Assembly: GCA_004335635.1 (NCBI GenBank)
Contig: QAXH01006760.1
Location: 1 to 48,100 of the forward strand
Direction of reading: 5' to 3'
DNA: 48,100 bases
From: Chloromonas sp. AAM2
Taxonomy: Eukaryota; Chlorophyta; Chlorophyceae; Chlamydomonadales; Chlamydomonadaceae
Both the position numbers and the translations under genes were made by a program. Shown piece after piece: positions 1 to 12,082 of this stretch (position 1 is its first letter; the number at the start of each line of letters is the position of its first letter). Below the pieces are notes generated by a model. That model did no database searches and was not told the DNA's origin. It saw only the letters and a list, made by a program, of their open reading frames with translations.

Positions 1-120
1 GGACAACAACATGGATCAACTGATCTGGATCAACAATCAGGACAACAACATGGATCAACTGATGTTGTCCAAAAGTCGCTGCAGGCATGCCATGAATATA
101 CAGGGGTGCGTTTGAAGATG
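1..120. repeat. Dispersed repeat fragment, end of an element running off the left edge
   Basis: Bases 50-120 align almost base for base with 41390-41460, sharing stretches such as gtcgctgcaggcatgcc and caggggtgcg. Bases 1-24 and 40-63 are a direct duplication (ggacaacaacatggatcaac...). The segment lies next to the last visible exon of the RFD/DDT gene, either in its 3' flank or in an intron that leaves the window. No coding content is visible. In the 41 kb copy the same segment sits immediately beside the Fanzor-associated flank, so this is probably the terminus of a related element. Confidence 0.75.
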
Positions 121-133
121 CCTACGGGCACGC

Positions 134-3100
134 TCACCTGCCACCCCCGCTGTCTTCATCTTCTTCTTCGTCGTCGCTGATGCTCTCGCTGCTCACTTGC
201 TCATCGCTGTCCAGTTCGTTCTCCAGAATGGCCCTCATGCGCGCTGCGCTGCGACGCTGCTTAGCCTCCGCCCGCTGAGCGCGGGCCGCTGCCTCCTCGG
301 CCTTGCGCCGCTCTGCCTCGCGCTGCTTGGCCTCATCTGGGTCAATCTCAATCTCCCATGGATTGACCTGCAAAAGGGAGCGAGCTCTCATGACACATCT
401 GCATGTCTGCAACACCTGTGTAGAAGGCTGTCCTGACTTCATCAAGGCGAACATGCTGACCAACCTGCACGACCGCCGCACACAGGAACCAAGCATCTCC
501 CAGCTGCTTGGCAACTTCCTGCTCACCCTTGTCTGCGAGTTTCCATCGTCCAAGTCCCACTGTACGATGATGCTGTCCCACGGGTCATAGTGTGATTCGC
601 CAGGCCTGCCCTGCGCCTGGACAAAGTCCTTGATGGTGCCCTTGTACCACATGCCACCGACCTTTGTGCCCGCCTGCACACAAGCATTTTGTCATGACAG
701 TCTCAAAACCTGACTTTCAACATATGATGATGTCTTCTCCTCAACAGTGGTGATGGCCAACAAGAAATGCTGGGCGGCTGGATGGACCAATTGTGTGGAA
801 GAAGCATCCCGCACCTTGCCGCCGAAGTACATACGGAACCTTTCACCCGCCCGCCACTGCTTTTGCATGCCCTTCAGGTACATGTCTGGCTTGACAATGT
901 AGTCAGGCAGCGTTGCGTCGATGTGGATGGGCACACAGGCGAGGTGGCCCGGCTGGTCCACGGGCCCCGGCTGGCCGTCAGGCAGGATCCGCTGCAGCAC
1001 CATCCACATGCATGGAGGGCGGTTGCGGTTGACCTGTGTCGCCAGCGCTTTCTGGCCTGGGGCAAGACCGTGCGACACGTGGCTGCCTGCACCCGGGGCG
1101 CCACCGCTCCCCTCGTGCTTCACGTCGGTCTTGATGCCCGCCACAGCAGCAACGGCAGAGAGCACCTCCACTGATGTGATGGGGTAGCTGTAAAGAAACA
1201 ACACCAAGGTAGTAACAGCCCAGCGCTAGCCACACAGACGTTCAAAACGATAGTGAACCAGTAGCTTCAAGACAGCAACAGAACACCCTGTATGCCGCTT
1301 GAATTAGGGAATTAGCCACGACATACAATGCTTGTACTGCAAGCGGCAGATGTGGGTGAGAATGGCTGGCATCGTTCACGATTATCTCAGGGCTTCCACT
1401 AGTTCAAAGGCCATTGTGTGCTTACCTCCTGTACCCAATGGCCACCACTTTGCAGTGCTCCACTGGGTTGAGTCGGGCCACTTGGTTGCGTGCAGCCAGG
1501 ATGTCCTGAACATTGTAGTGCGTCGCCATGCCTGCATACTTGTCCATGTGCATCATGCAGCCCGTGCGCATGAACACAATCTGCATGGAAGCAACAGTCA
1601 GACGATGTCATCAAGGCATAATGCAGACAGGACGGATGGACCAGGCAACAAGACGCAGATGGTATGAAAGCATGGGGCTGAGCCACATCCACACAAAACA
1701 CTGCAAGGCAAGCACGTGCTCAACACACATTGATGCCAGAGCATGCTGGTAAATGAAGGCTGGAAGAGCATGTGCGCACCGTGTCGTCCTTTTGTGGAAA
1801 GAGGAGAGGGCAGCGCACTGCCTGCACCTGCCGAATAAAGGACAGGCGGGTCAGGCGATGTGGCTTGGCTTGTCTGACAGGTGGTACTGCAGTGCTGCCA
1901 TGTGCATGGCGACGTCCTTGGTTGTCAGGCCCTCACGTGCCAGACTCCTGATCCACACGTCGCGCAGCTCCTCACGCCAGGCCACTGACGTCATGCCCGT
2001 GTCATGCAGCATGGACTCGATGCGTGTCACCACCTTGGCCTGCTCAGCGGCCACACCACCCTGCGAGCACGCACCAACTAGCTGAGTAGCCGTACGAGAA
2101 CTAGCAGCTGTACGAGAACTGGCAGCTGTAAGAGAAATAGCAGCTGTGAGAATAGAAAACGACACAGTATGCATCAATCACGTCCTGATCTTGATGCATC
2201 AATCACGTCCTGAAATGCACTTGAAGCTGTACATCCACACACCAGTGTGCAAGCCCCAACACCTGCGCATGCCCCACGCTCCAGCATGTTGCCCGGCCCG
2301 ACGTTCATACCAATCACTCACCTTGATCGCATTCAACATGGACATCATGTCGGTCAGCTGCAGGTCTGTCTCTGTGAAGAAGTCGAACTCAGTGAGTAGC
2401 GCCTCACAGCAGCTCAGCAGGCGGTCCTGGGCACCCGCAGGCTTCAGTCCAGAGGGGACGTGCTGCGCAAGGAGACAGCAGCGAGCACTGGTGAGTTCAC
2501 CTCGAAAGCTCGACAAGCCCAGTCTCCAGCACGGGAACAACTAGCGATGCTAGTTTAATGCAAGCTTAGCCTGGTGGCATAACATGACTGTGGGCTAGTC
2601 AGTCATCATCTGATAGACGATCCAATCTAAGTACGTTTCCAGTCTTTACTGGAATTTGATCCGAAAATCATCAGCGGAAACGGTGACCATGCCCTCACCT
2701 GATGGTACTCTCCCTTGAGCAGCGGTGCCGCTAGCAGCTTGTAGCCGTCAGGGCGGCGGTTGCGCAAGTCCTCAGGCGTCCAGAGAATGGTGGGAACGGA
2801 CCCATCCGCAGGGGGAGCGGGCAGAGACAGTGGTGAAGCAGGGACAGGCTCTGCATCCAGAAATCACCCAGAACATGTCAGCGTGAAGAGAGCAATGCAG
2901 CAACAGTAAGGTGTCTACAACTAACTGGGCGATTGCCGCACAGTGCAGTGTGCACACCTGAAGAAGTAGAGTGGACATGTTTGTCAGACAAATCTGCCAG
3001 TACACACATCTAAGCTCATAGACATGCGTTCTAAGATTGCCGTACCATTGGTGTACTTCTTTGGCAGTGGCATGGCCTCGAGCGCCTTGCTGAGCGACAC

Positions 3101-6100
3101 CTCCTTCTCGATCCCCGCAGACTTGAGCCACTGCACCAGGTCCGACAGCGCCGCGCTCTCGTACCAGCCCCAGGACCCGCCCTCAGGACCCTCCACGTAT
3201 ATGCGCCAGCAGCTAGCACGGTTGCCAAATGCCCAGTACCGGCGGCCCCGAAGGTCAAAGCCTAGTGGTCGCCGGACGCCAACCCTGCTTACATTATTGG
3301 AGGAGGAAACAACCGCGCAAGCACAGGTGAGGTGAAGCCAATGCGGGTGATGAAAAAGGCAATGGAAGTTGTTTGCACAAGGTGACAGGCAGCCAGGTAA
3401 ACTACGTATCCCTGGGGATGAAAATGGATGCTGTAACCTTTCTCTCAGTAAATGGAGGGGCCTGATCGTGGCACTGCGGCTACCTCCCAATCTTTTCAAC
3501 ACAAGAGCCCATCTTGAACTACAGGAAGTTTTGGCTCTTTATTACGCAGAACTTGCTCAGGGCCAGCAGAAGTCGCAAGGCAGGTCGTGGCTTGATGAAC
3601 GCCTGGATCAGACTAGCAGGTCTACGTGATGGCGTTAACTCGACTTCACCAGCCGGATCAAAGATCAGCTGCCAAAGCCAGATTGCCTACTAATTCAATC
3701 GTCAATGTGTGACACACCACCTCCCCAGCGACGTACTGAGATGGCCTACCTGCAGCCCTCCAGCCATCGCATCCACGCATCTGGCTCCTGCAGCTCCGCT
3801 GGCGTGAGCTGGGGAGCAACATAGCCGCGCACGAGCGCCTCCTCTACGTCCTCATCTGGATCTGCTGCTAACAGTAGGTAGCCACCCTTGGGACGAGTAT
3901 TGCCCACCAGCTCGGCCTTCTGTGCGACATAGTCCCGCATGACCTCGCTGTTCAGTGCCAGGTCGGACAGGGAGCGGAGAATGCACAGGCGCTGCACTGG
4001 GCTAAGGGCAGGATACTCACGAGCACGGATCAGCTCTGCAGCGGCCTGCACAAGGCATCGCAAAGTGGCAGAACCCGATTGAAGGCTCTCTTCAAGTAGA
4101 CCAAGGACAAGTGGGTGCCAATGCCATCACCGTTGCAGAGGATGTTCCAGGAGTGCAGGGGGGATACGAGAAACATGTAAGGATTGTGGGGATGGTGTTC
4201 CCTGGAGAAGGATGAGAACTAAGGAACATAGCATGACTGGACTCGAATTGCTGTTGATGCCGACTGACACTTCTTTAATGCATGATTTCAGCGGCCCGAA
4301 ACCATTCCAAGTGGCGTGTTGAATGGCGCCCAAATGATAGAAAGTTCCTAATAGGCGCAGATGAGGAGGAAAAGAGGCAAGAAGCCCTTGCTGAAGGCAA
4401 GATGCAACAAGATGATACGACCATATAAAAATTGGCATTTGATACGCAGTGAGGATGAGGATGATCAGGGACGCACCCTGACTAGAGGATGGACCGACAA
4501 TCACTGACAATAATCGACGCCTGTTGTTAATATTGGTAATGTTAAGCATTACCTTGGCTCCAGGCTGCAGGTGCTCTGCTGGCGTCTTTGGATCCAGGAT
4601 GACTGAAACCACACGCTCCTGCCAGAGCTCAGATTTGTTGTCATCAGGGGCTAGCTTGCCCTGCTCAGGAGGGTCATGCAGTTTCTTGGTGCTGAAACCA
4701 TCAATGACCTGCGAGTACAATGAATGCACGCGTAAGTCAAATGAACAATCGGTACAGCTTGCATGGCCTGCTGGGCCTGACCACAGTGCTGTGGGACCTA
4801 CAAGCAACCGACGCATCATCCGTTCGTTCTGCGTGCAAGGCAAGGAAATGCCTTGGCGAAGGCCTTCGCACTCACCCTGAGAAGCGCGGCATGGATGTCA
4901 CGCAGGATGATGCCAGATGCCACAGCATCTGGGTCCAGCAGTGTATGCAGGTTGTAGTGTGCACGCTCTTTCTGCTGGTTGGCATTGGGCATCTGGGGAG
5001 TCTTGCCAGCACCTGAAATCAGACGAGCGTCATGTGTCAAGATATGAGCCCATTATGGCTAGTCAGCATGGGTTATCATTTGAAAATTCACCTTGTCATG
5101 TTCAAAATAGTGCCTTTGTTGCCATTCAGACGAGCTCGTCAGCATCACGGCTTGCTTACCTACGTACTCACGCTCCTGGGCAGCTGGCCCAGATGGGCCT
5201 TTGATGGACGCTGGCACACTAGGGTGCGGTACAGTGCGCAGTGGTATGGGCCCTGGCATGATGGCCGCCTCAAGCGCATGTAATTGAATGGGCGGTAATT
5301 GCAGCAGGTGGGAAAAGGCCTGCAGGACAGATGAGGCTTGAACAGGTGGATTTGGTGGCAGACCGCCCGATTCTTGGGCATCAAATTCACACGCTATCAG
5401 AGCCATTTGCCTTTGAACAGCAGTCATGCATACACATGCACAAGTTCATGCTTGTCAGACATGATTGAACCATGACCCTGGGTTCTTTACATCAAACTCA
5501 CCATGCACAGCTCCCAGATCATAATCAGATCGGACAGCATGTATGGCTCCACACGCCAATCCATGCAAGGCGTTGGTGGTGGGCCGCGCTGCGCGTCTGC
5601 CGCCGCGTCACGGATAGCCCGTGGGTCATTGGAGCGCTGGCGCTTGGCCTGAAACTTGCATGGGAGCAACTTTGCTTAGAAATCGTCCCAGCTACTGAGT
5701 GAAAAGACGCACGTGCAGATTGCAACAGACACAGTGATTGTCAACCTGCACAGGGGTACACACTCACCGCACGTCCGTCGCCGTCGCCACCATCGCTGTC
5801 ATCATCACCCTAAACAGCATGTGCACAGCATCTGATAACTTGAACAAATGGCTTAGCAACACAAGGCTGGAAAGTCACATAACCAGCAACGCTGTACGCC
5901 TTGAAGCAACAGTGCAACATGGACCATGTCACCAGGCATCAAATAAAGTTGTGCTCAAGGTGAAGAAGATGCATCAATGCCTGGTAATGTTCCTTTCAAC
6001 CCGTCTCATCGGTTGTCAAGGACTTGGCAGCAATTTACCTCGCCATCTTCATCTGCAGGCAGACAGGACACAGGCAGCCATGTCGTATAGCAGACAGCAA

Positions 6101-7212
6101 ATGATAGCAACAGATTGGAAACATGCAAACAACTGCTTCTCCTTGACCGTTCAAGTCCGAGCGGCTTGCCCTGTTCACTTGGACATGCAATTCTCACACA
6201 TTGCTGATCAACACCATTCCCTGTGCACTCACCATCCACTGCCAGAGACAGCAGTACCTCCGAGACTGCATCTGGTGCAGACATCTTCGCCAGGTCGGCC
6301 AGCAGGGGAGGCAGCAGGTCGCCGGATGTCTGGATGCTGAGACGCTACAATAACATATGCATGGCAGACAGAAATACCTTTTGGAACTAGAACTAACAAT
6401 TCAGCAAACTGGTAAGGCATGGTAGCACAAGGTCGTGAACACTCACTTTGGCTAGCATGGCGAGCTGCCCGAGCATGAATGGCGCTTCCGTTTGCAGTTC
6501 TTGCACGGTGTAGGCTGCAAGGCTGCCCATAGGTCCAGCAGAGGGCTGTAGGATAAGCTGGTGCACAACATCCAAGCGAAGGTCAGGACGCTGACGCAGG
6601 ATGTGGGCAGCGCGAGCGCACAGGTCCAGCTTCCGTTGAACATCGTAGTGTGTGGTGGCATACTGAGGAGCAGGACGTAGCAGCTTGTACCTGCACGTAG
6701 AGAAAGAAAGGGGACCAATCAAAGCCAGGGCACCACATCATGGTGGACACCAAGGGCACAACGTCATGGAGTACCAAACGAATTGCAATTGCTGATGGTG
6801 CATGAAGGGCAGCCTCACCATTTGTCCTGCGCCACAACCCACACGCCGGGGGCAGAACCATACTCGATTATCCAGTCCGAGATGGGAGACGTCTGAACGA
6901 CCTGGCCACCTGCGCAATCAAAGTCCTAATAAGTCGGTATTCAAAAGTGTGCCACGAGAATGCAAAAGGCCACTTCAAGCACACACCTGCTGGTGACGCC
7001 GACGACAGAAGGGAGCCATGAATGACCAGCTTGCGACCGTCAGCCTTGACCGCGGTCAAGCAGACCATCACCCCAGGTTCATCGGCGTACGTCACGTGGA
7101 AATTATCAAGGATGGCCGTGCCTGGGCAGGTGGCGTCAAAAAAACATTGGTCAAGATCCCAAAAAGGCCGGTGCAGGTTTGCGAGCAACAGACTTTTGAA
7201 GCAACTGCACAT
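134..7212 (-). CDS. RFD-DDT-WHIM-Tudor-like chromatin protein
   Basis: Likely nuclear chromatin-remodelling or scaffold protein. Exons on the minus strand (high-low): 7212-6987, 6909-6819, 6690-6447, 6344-6233, 6052-6039 (14-nt micro-exon), 5809-5768, 5648-5502, 5319-5160, 5012-4876, 4708-4553, 4045-3750, 3284-3046, 2850-2699, 2462-2322, 2060-about 1850, 1580-1426, 1187-815, 673-527, 367-134. Phases agree at every junction except after the 2060 exon. Seen: an RFD-like segment (ISDWIIEYG...VWVVAQDKW/YKLLRP) as in DNMT1-type replication-foci domains; a DDT domain (PYMLSDLIMIWELC to IILRDIHAALLR); WHIM1 (YPALSPVQRLCILRSLSDLA); WHIM2/3 (GRRYWAFGN, WGWYES); a WSD-like helix (AWREELRDVW); then RAGERFRMYFGGK...DPWDSIIVQWD...VNPWEIEI, which resembles the BRWD/PHIP Tudor-like region and the ARF ancillary domain. 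The tail is acidic. The start (ATG 7212) is uncertain. The last exon reads into TGA at 134-136, but cag|gtgagc at 138/137 could be a donor to exons outside the window. Confidence 0.8.
2093..2213. repeat. Short tandem repeats inside an intron
   Basis: Three copies of an 18-bp unit (tacgagaactagcagctg and variants) occupy 2093-2146. They are followed by two copies of gcatcaatcacgtcctga at 2171-2188 and 2196-2213. Both arrays lie in the intron between the 2462-2322 and 2060 exons of the chromatin gene, just upstream (in gene sense) of the acceptor at 2061. Confidence 0.85.
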
Positions 7213-7893
7213 GGTCTGAACATGCTACAACGGGAACTGGTGCACTGGTGCCATACGTCCCAATCATGTCAAGAGTGCGGGCTCGTCACCACCCATGCTG
7301 ATCTTTCCATGGCTCGCTTTACCACCACCTTGCGACAGCTTTTCGAAGACTGAACCAACCCTCTATGGGCCCAATGCAATTATCTATGCTGCCGGCCTCG
7401 TGCAAATGTCAACTCGGTCGCAGGACGGGCCATGGCCAGCGCTGCCACTCGCGCTCCACGTTAACGCACCTGTCGCCATCTTGTGTTTGCGTAGCGCACA
7501 GAGTACCAAGGGTGCGCTCAAAGTAGCTCAAACCGCGTGCTCCATACAAACAAGTCAAAAGCTGGCGGTGGGCGCGACTCTCGACCCCAGGGTCTGCGTG
7601 GGCCCACCTGACTAATACCCTGGCAGGATACGAAGGCTTTTGCAGCAATGCTGTTTCAGACCGGCGAGCAGGACACCTGACTGGAGCAGCAGTTCGTTGC
7701 CACGTGCAATCAACCAGAAACTGGCGAGCGATTTCTTGGTCTGAGCCCGCGAGGGATAAGGTGCACCAGGACAGCGTAGCCAGCGGTCCACCTTTGGAAT
7801 CTAAAACCCTCACCGGCGGGTTCTAACTGTTTCTATCTCTTGGGAGCTCGAGCTACAGAACGGGCGCTGATTGCTCTGTCAAAAAATTTTGTG
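7213..7893. promoter_or_regulatory. Divergent intergenic region between the chromatin gene and TIC40
   Basis: About 680 bp separates the candidate start of the minus-strand chromatin gene (7212) from the TIC40 start codon (7894), so one region probably carries both promoters and 5' leaders. A long open frame on the minus strand (7813-7409) has no recognisable domain. A short open segment around 7350-7265 on the minus strand could be an upstream non-coding or first exon. I see no certain TATA box; this is inferred from position only. Confidence 0.5.
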
Positions 7894-10800
7894 ATGAAGG
7901 CTTCACTGCAGTGTCGTGGGCTGGGGTCGGGCCATCTCCCCTCCCTCCCTTCCGGATCTAAACCATCAGCTCGTAAACTTGCTGTTCGCGTCAAGTGTCA
8001 GCAGTCTACTGATCAGCCAAGTATGTGCCGATTTCGTAGATTGAGTGTTGATAACAGCCCTCGTATATTTCGTTTACGCTGAGGCTAGCGCTGCTTTTGG
8101 GATGTGCAGGCAATCCAGTAGCGGCTGCTGATGTGTCATCTGCCGTCCCACTGCCACTGCCGCCTCCACCCCCACCCGGATTGGAAGGTAGCCAAGCGCT
8201 GTACCCTCCAGCCGGCTATTCATACCAGGTAGGCCGCTCGGCAAGAGCACGAGAAGGTCAATTCGTTTACGCAGTCGGATCTGATTGTGGTGGGCTGTGC
8301 CTGCCATCGAACCTTCTCCATGCATGCAGGCTCCGCAGCGCGTGCAGCATGACCAGCAGTATTACATGGCCGCTCCTCCTGGTTACTATCCAGCCCCACC
8401 TGCATACAAGGCACAGGAGACCAGCACCGGAGCACCATGGTGGATATGGGTGGGCGTCGGCATCATTGCGGCAAACGTCATTAACAAGGTGCGGTCAAAT
8501 CCTCAAGCGGTCTTTCAACCCTGGCCACTATCAACAAGCTCATCAATCCTGACTTCTGATTACTGATTGTTAACACAGGTTCAAGAGTTCATGAAGAACC
8601 CAAAGACACCACAGCAAATGATGACCGAGATGGTGAGTGTGTAAGCAAGTACCGCAGTAGTAGTGCATAGCATACTGAGGGCGCCATCAGTCAAAGAAGA
8701 CGTGCTTGGTTACATGGTTTTTCAACTTGGTACCCTGCCCGTGCGCAGGCGATGAAGCAGATGATGGGAGCCATGGGCAACCAGCCTGGGCCTGCAGGGT
8801 ACGTGACCAGGCATACTAAGATCCATGTGATGATTTTAGACACGTTTTGCATGTGCCAGAACCCATCCAGTCTGAGGTGTTGGCAGTTGCACACATCATT
8901 CGGTCATATAGATGTCGGAAAAATAACAGGTGAAAGCAAGCACTTACCTGCTGCAACAAATCAACATGACGCAACAGAGAGGCGCCTGAGCTCTGGTGGA
9001 GCTACTATGGAGTCTGGATACTGTACCTGGCAGCTGTTCTGAAGCATGAAATGACTCCACCGCGCATGCAGGCCGTTTGGCAAGGCAGGTGGCATGCCTC
9101 CCTTCCCCGGTGGCATGCCCCCTTTCCCTCCTGGCGGCTTTGCACAGGCCGCTGCCGCCCAGGCCCAGGCCTCCTCCCCTACCATGGATATTCCCTTCAC
9201 GCCCGCACAAGGCGCGTCTCCTTCCCCGGAGACGGTCAAGAAGGGGGAGAAGTTTGCCTCACGGCTGAGCAACCAGCCCACCGGCAGCCCGCCAGCCAGA
9301 GGCAGCAGCCCGGGGAAGGAGAGCGCCAGCCCGTCAGAGATGGAGTTAGTGGTGAGGCAGGGCACCTTGCGGAGTGACATGAACCTGACTGGTGGATCAG
9401 GACACTAGAGATAACCACTGAGCTTTAGGAACAAAGGCAATCATGACTTAGTTCGAGACAGGACTGGAACGCCTGCATGAGTTGTTGTCCGTCAGTGCGA
9501 GTTGTCCTGGGCACGTGTGCACAGGAGCCAATTGTCAAGGAGCCCGCCGGCCGAGCGCCTCAAGCGTCACAGCAGGCACCCCGCAGTTCAGCAAGCTTCT
9601 TTTCAGACGTTTCTTCCAACCCCAGCAGCAACACTGGCAGCACTAGCAGCAGCACGGGCAATGGAGCGCAGCAAGGCAGCACTGGTGCCAGCAATGGTGC
9701 CGGTGCCGCTCCAGGCGGGGGAGATACTGGGAGCGTGATGAGCGAGATGATGGAGAACATGCTCCGCAACCCGGAGATGCAGAAGATGCTGTACCCATAC
9801 CTCCCGGAGCCCATGCGCAACCCGTCCAGCATCGAGTGGATGCTCAACAACCCAGAGGTGTGTTCTGAGCTTGCATGGAATAGCAAAGTGACGAATGTGA
9901 TGGATTGCAGGGGTGGCTGCATCTGAACCCCAGTGCACATCCGTACTTTAGATTTGATTGCCCATGGCAAAGTCCTTTTTCGTATTCCAAGTTTCACGCT
10001 GGCGTGGACCTCAAGTTTCGAATTCTGTCTCAGTGCACACCCCTCTAACCGGCAAGCTCGTGCTGTTGGAGAGCCAAGAGCTGCCTCACCACACGTTCAC
10101 GCACAGCCGACCAGTCAGCATGCCATATCATCGAGCACTAATTGATCACAGGCTCCTGCCGCCAGCGGGCCCGCCGCATGTGTACCGCATGTTGCTGTGT
10201 GCACACACCTATGCCCTGCACCACTTGTCTGATAGTGTGCAGCCGCTGCTCGCATGCAGGTCAAGAAACAGATGGCTGCAATGTTCGAGCAGCAGAACAT
10301 GATGTCGCCCCAGATGATGGAGATGATGAAGGGAATGGACTTCAACCAGGACAAGGTCAACGCACAGTTCCAGGAACTGGGCCTCAAGCCAGAGGACGTC
10401 ATCACGAAGGTAAAAGAGGACGGCGTCAACGGTCGGGAATAATGCGCAGGAGTGGGCGTATTGTATTCTTATTCCTGCGAAGCAATGGGCGAAGCAGGTT
10501 GGCAATGATCTTGGATTGCAAGCAATGTGCAGTAGCTAATGCTGTGCAGTGCACGGAGGGAATTCAGTTCAGGTGCTCGTGCCTTGTCTGTATCACACAA
10601 GTCAAGTCCCAACCCGCAGGTGAACATGTGCCGCATGCCATTGCATGCCCGCATTATGACTTGTGCTGATCTTTGACCAAGCTCCTAGGCACAGCTGCGC
10701 TTCCTGCGCTCACTGGCCTGTTGTGCGCGTCGTGCAGGTGATGGCGAATCCCGAGCTTGCCGCCGGGTTCCAGAGTCCCAAGGTGCAGGCCGCCATCATG

Positions 10801-11165
10801 GACATCAGCCAGAGCCCCATGAACATTGTCAAGTACCAGAACGACCCAGAGGTGGGAAAACAAACACATCAACAAGCATGCAGGGTGGATGGCTTTGCTT
10901 GGCACTAGACGTCAAGCAAGGCCTTGACTAGGCAAACGACCAACTTGCCTACTAACTGTGCTCTCCTTGCCGCCTGATGGCGCTTCAGAAACGTGTGCAA
11001 ATTGTGTTCTCTGCTCGCCAACGGCCGCTTGAGGGCAGTGGGCCTCAGTAGCTTGCGGTGGAACGCAACATGCAACACCTTGTGCGTTGTGCGCAGGTGA
11101 TGAAGGTTTTGGAGCAGGTAACCACGCTTTTCCAGCCTGACATGGCACCAGGCAAACGCTTCTAA
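7894..11165 (+). CDS. TIC40: TIC40, chloroplast inner-envelope import co-chaperone
   Basis: Acts at the inner envelope, where plant Tic40 works with Tic110 and stromal Hsp93/ClpC in preprotein import. Exons: 7894-8020, 8110-8228, 8330-8488, 8579-8632, 8749-8798, 9072-9351, 9525-9857, 10260-10409, 10738-10851, 11097-11165; all phases join, giving 484 residues (Arabidopsis about 447). The first exon is rich in basic and hydroxylated residues with no acidic residue until its end, fitting a transit peptide. A proline-rich stretch is followed by one membrane span near residues 118-132 (WWIWVGVGIIAANVI), then methionine-rich helices (MMTEM, AMKQMMGAMG), a low-complexity Ser/Gly linker and two STI1/Hop-like repeats (SEMMENMLRNPEMQKML; MANPELAAGFQSPKVQAAIM). 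The C-terminal signature MNIVKYQNDPEVMKV is characteristic. The start is the first ATG before the transit-like segment. Confidence 0.95.
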
Positions 11166-11788
11166 GCGCATGGTTTCGAGGATGTCACGACCTTTGTTGC
11201 AGCTGTGACCCTCAGCAGTTCAGATTGGGCACTGTGGCGAAAGGACGTTGTGTACGCCCTGGACTCCAGTTGTGCCTGGATTGCACTTGAGTTGCACGGG
11301 CAGACACACAGCCGGCCACCAGGCCACGCGGACCGACTTCTGCAGAGGGACAGTAGTCATGTCATTCGTCCCTTTTGAAACCAAGTAGTCGCAAACTTGC
11401 GTTGTCGCCTGAGCCATGACCTGGTTGTGGCGTACGTTGCCTTTCATCAGACAATCAAGCTTGAGTCGCAACAGTTCGTTGAACAGCTACAAACAATCCA
11501 ACCAGGGTTATTTTCAATCAAAGTCGGGACGCCATCAGCAAGTTGGAGAACATTGGCCAGACTGGGGTTGCCCGGTTGGACATTAATCAATCGGTATGCT
11601 AACCAGGAACCAACCAGGGTTAGGGTTACAGTTAGGCATAGTACTGGCAAGTTTGTGAATTCCACTTTCTAACTCCGGTAACCACTCCACTGCTCCACTC
11701 AACAGGCTACCACGCAACTGCTCCAAGTTGAGTTCGGTACAACTCGAATGGCCAAAGTGACTAGAGGATGTTATACAGTGTGCTCACC

Positions 11789-12082
11789 AAAAAAAAGAGG
11801 TTTGCCAGTTCTGGGATAATTTCCAAGGACGCCACTGGAACCAGTGTAGGGCCTGTTAATAGTGAGTGGCTCGGTGGGTTTAGGCCGGTTTTAGGGTGTG
11901 ATTCAGGAACACATCCCAGTAGCAGATGACACTAACCCAACGTCACACTTTCACCACCATAAAAACTTAGTATGAGCACACTCCTGAATAAACTAGTCAA
12001 AACTAGTCCCCACAGACAACTGACAGCCTCATCACGGTGCCGGTCCCAAAACTGTCCCAGAACTGGCAAACTTCTTTTTTTT
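11789..12082. mobile_element. MITE-like element, complete copy with terminal inverted repeats
   Basis: It begins with an A run followed by gtttgccagttctggga (from 11800) and ends with the inverse, tgtcccagaactggcaaac followed by a T run, to 12082. Total length is about 294 bp with no coding capacity. The internal part around 11930-12050 (read on the minus strand) matches 40310-40440, including catactaagtttttatggtg. A non-autonomous DNA transposon is inferred; the superfamily and target-site duplication are not clear. Confidence 0.85.

Noticed and set aside
5738..6340. 200-codon plus-strand open frame
   Set aside because: It overlaps phase-consistent exons and introns of the minus-strand chromatin gene and has no recognisable domain.
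7409..7813. 134-codon minus-strand open frame upstream of the chromatin gene
   Set aside because: It starts at a GTG, not an ATG, has no domain or motif, and lies in a divergent promoter region. It could be non-coding leader sequence at most.
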